Origin: an uncultured Anaeromassilibacillus sp.
GTDB lineage: Bacteria > Bacillota > Clostridia > Oscillospirales > Acutalibacteraceae
Direction of reading: 5' to 3'
Assembly (NCBI GenBank): GCA_945988865.1
Contig: CAMFTQ010000032.1
Span: 1 to 7,213, forward strand
Length of the DNA stretch: 7,213 nt
In this document: piece after piece, positions 5,863-7,213 of the stretch
How the letters are laid out: every line of letters starts with the position of its first letter
Position numbering within the stretch: position 1 is the first letter of the stretch
Translations under genes and position numbers: made by a program
Notes under the pieces: generated by a model
What the model was told of the DNA's origin: nothing
The model's input: only the letters and a program-made list of their open reading frames with translations
Databases searched by the model: none

Positions 5863-7203
5863 ATGAAAAAACTGATAAGGACAATTGCGATTATTCAGCT
5901 TTTGATAATTACCGTCTTTTCTTTGCCCACTGTCAATGCGACGCAAGATCAGGAGTTTGTTATTACAGACGGTGTGCTGACTGCCTATAACGGCACAGCC
6001 GAAGCTGTTACAATTCCACAGCAGGTTTACTACATCGGCGACAGTGCGTTTGAAGGCAACACGAAGATCAAGTCTGTTACGCTCCACAGCGGAGTGTACT
6101 ATATCGGCAAAAAAGCGTTTTATAGTTGCACCTCGCTTGAAGCAGTTAATAACTCGTCAAGCGTTAATTTTGTTGATACAGACGTTTTTTTATCTACAAA
6201 ATTTCTTGATAATAACAGTGACGATTTTATGACTGTCGGCAATGTGCTTGTAAGGTGCAACAGTAAATCAACTGAAATTACAGTTGCGTCCTCTGTTACG
6301 GCAATAGCACCGAACGCTTTTGCCGATAACAATACGGTAACTGCCGTCACTATACCCGACAGTGTAACGCAGATAGGCGAAAAAGCATTTTACGGCTGTA
6401 AAAGTCTTGAAAATATTACGATCCCAAAAACTGTAACGTCAATAGGCGCAAACGCCTTTGAAAGCACAAGGTGGCTTGCAGATTACAGCGGAGATTTTGT
6501 GGTAGAGGGCAACGGAATACTTGTTAAGTATAAAGGAAAAGACGAAAGCGTTAAAATTCCGTCAGCGGTCAATGTAATTGCACCGCTTACTTTTTCTGGC
6601 AACATTACCGTTAAAGCGGTTGAGCTGTCAGACAGTACATATATGATAGGCGAGAGCGCATTTGCCGGTTGCAAAGCCTTGTCTGACGTTAAATTCGGCG
6701 GCAAGACGTATTTTATTGACGATAACGCCTTTGCCGATACTTTGCTCCAAAAGGTGAATTTGCCAAAGTCGCTCAAGCACTTAGGCGCAGGTGTTTTTGC
6801 AAACTGCAAGGCTCTTAAATACGTAAGGCTTTGTGACAATGTAATCGAGATTTTTCCGTACACCTTTGCAGGCTGTGAGAATATAACGGCTGTGTCAATC
6901 CCCGATTCTGTTGTGACCATTGACCGCACTTCATTTATCGACTGCAAAAAGGTTGTTTTCTATATACCGAGCAAGTGCTATGCCGCTTCATATGGCGATG
7001 TTCTGCAAATCCCGACACGCAATATGAAGGGTGACTTAAACGGTGATGACAAGGTAACTATAAGCGATGCGACAATTCTGCAAAAATTCAAGGCAGATAT
7101 TGTAAGCCTTAGTGACGAGCAAATGGACTGTGCAGATGTAGATATAGACGAAAATGTGTCGATAAAGGATGCAACAGAAATTCAAAAGCTGATTGCTATG
7201 TAA
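5863..7203 (+). CDS. secreted BspA-type leucine-rich-repeat protein with C-terminal dockerin
   Basis: The 446 residues form an exported, non-enzymatic surface or extracellular protein. Residues 1-26 are a signal peptide (MKKLIRT, hydrophobic core, cleavage likely after VNA). Residues 31 to about 370 are LRR_5/BspA repeats of about 23 residues around IPDSVTxIGxxAFxGCxSLxxV; clear units lie near 51-73, 164-187, 187-200, 256-278 and 325-350. A higher-order period of exactly 90 residues is visible: EFVITDGVLTAYNG (31), DFMTVGNVLVRCNS (121), DFVVEGNGILVKYKG (211). Residues 390-446 form a type I-like dockerin with two EF-hand-like calcium loops. The ligand positions are D391, N393, D395, T399, D402 and D425, D427, D429, S433, D436, each followed by a helix beginning AT. 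Dockerins bind cohesins of scaffoldins, so the protein may be displayed on or near the cell wall. BspA repeats in other species bind host or bacterial surfaces, but the ligand here is unknown. No terminator is seen in the last 10 bases. Confidence 0.93.
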   Translation: MKKLIRTIAIIQLLIITVFSLPTVNATQDQEFVITDGVLTAYNGTAEAVTIPQQVYYIGDSAFEGNTKIKSVTLHSGVYYIGKKAFYSCTSLEAVNNSSSVNFVDTDVFLSTKFLDNNSDDFMTVGNVLVRCNSKSTEITVASSVTAIAPNAFADNNTVTAVTIPDSVTQIGEKAFYGCKSLENITIPKTVTSIGANAFESTRWLADYSGDFVVEGNGILVKYKGKDESVKIPSAVNVIAPLTFSGNITVKAVELSDSTYMIGESAFAGCKALSDVKFGGKTYFIDDNAFADTLLQKVNLPKSLKHLGAGVFANCKALKYVRLCDNVIEIFPYTFAGCENITAVSIPDSVVTIDRTSFIDCKKVVFYIPSKCYAASYGDVLQIPTRNMKGDLNGDDKVTISDATILQKFKADIVSLSDEQMDCADVDIDENVSIKDATEIQKLIAM

Positions 7204-7213
7204 ATTTTACTTT

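Noticed and set aside
6483..6947. A 154-codon leftward frame opposite the LRR array
   Set aside because: It mirrors the repeat codons of the sense gene (LSPI-YVLS, ITL). The open frame follows from periodic LRR coding, and no independent start signal is seen.

Overview
The window reads as chromosomal DNA of a Gram-positive, anaerobic, gut-type member of the Clostridia, most likely a Ruminococcus-like Oscillospiraceae. Three things suggest this: the protein families (RecG, a DacF-type carboxypeptidase, a SpoIID-like protein, a BspA-type leucine-rich-repeat protein ending in a dockerin), the moderately AT-rich base use, and a palindromic intergenic repeat of a kind common in that group. The species cannot be fixed from the sequence alone.

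Layout. Bases 14-53 hold the rho-independent terminator of a gene that ends before the window. Bases 62-325 hold a non-coding, MITE-like palindromic element with nested hairpins and a 23-nt imperfect outer inverted repeat. Then comes recG (356-2398, +), a full-length branch-migration helicase. Next is a DacF/PBP5-type D-Ala-D-Ala carboxypeptidase (2480-3814, +) with its own sigma-A-like promoter. A convergent gene (3823-4443, -) follows after only 8 bp. It encodes a membrane-anchored or secreted protein that I recognise as a degenerate SpoIID/LytB-domain protein without the usual catalytic glutamate. A 141-bp intergenic region carries apparently opposed promoters for this gene and for a rightward two-gene unit: an unrecognised eight-helix membrane protein with a 150-residue acidic cytosolic tail (4585-5817), and a secreted leucine-rich-repeat protein with a C-terminal dockerin (5863-7203).

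How the genes may work together. recG is housekeeping DNA repair. The carboxypeptidase and the SpoIID-like protein both belong to peptidoglycan families and lie tail to tail, so they may share a wall or sporulation theme without being co-transcribed. The last two genes are 45 bp apart with no visible terminator and are probably one operon. The second is exported and could dock onto a cohesin scaffold. The role of the membrane protein is unknown.

The best candidates for something undescribed are the catalytically degenerate SpoIID-like protein, the internally duplicated membrane protein (SGKNPV repeated exactly 125 residues apart), the 90-residue super-repeats of the LRR-dockerin protein, and the palindromic element abutting recG. 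I found no CRISPR array, tRNA, rRNA or complete transposon.
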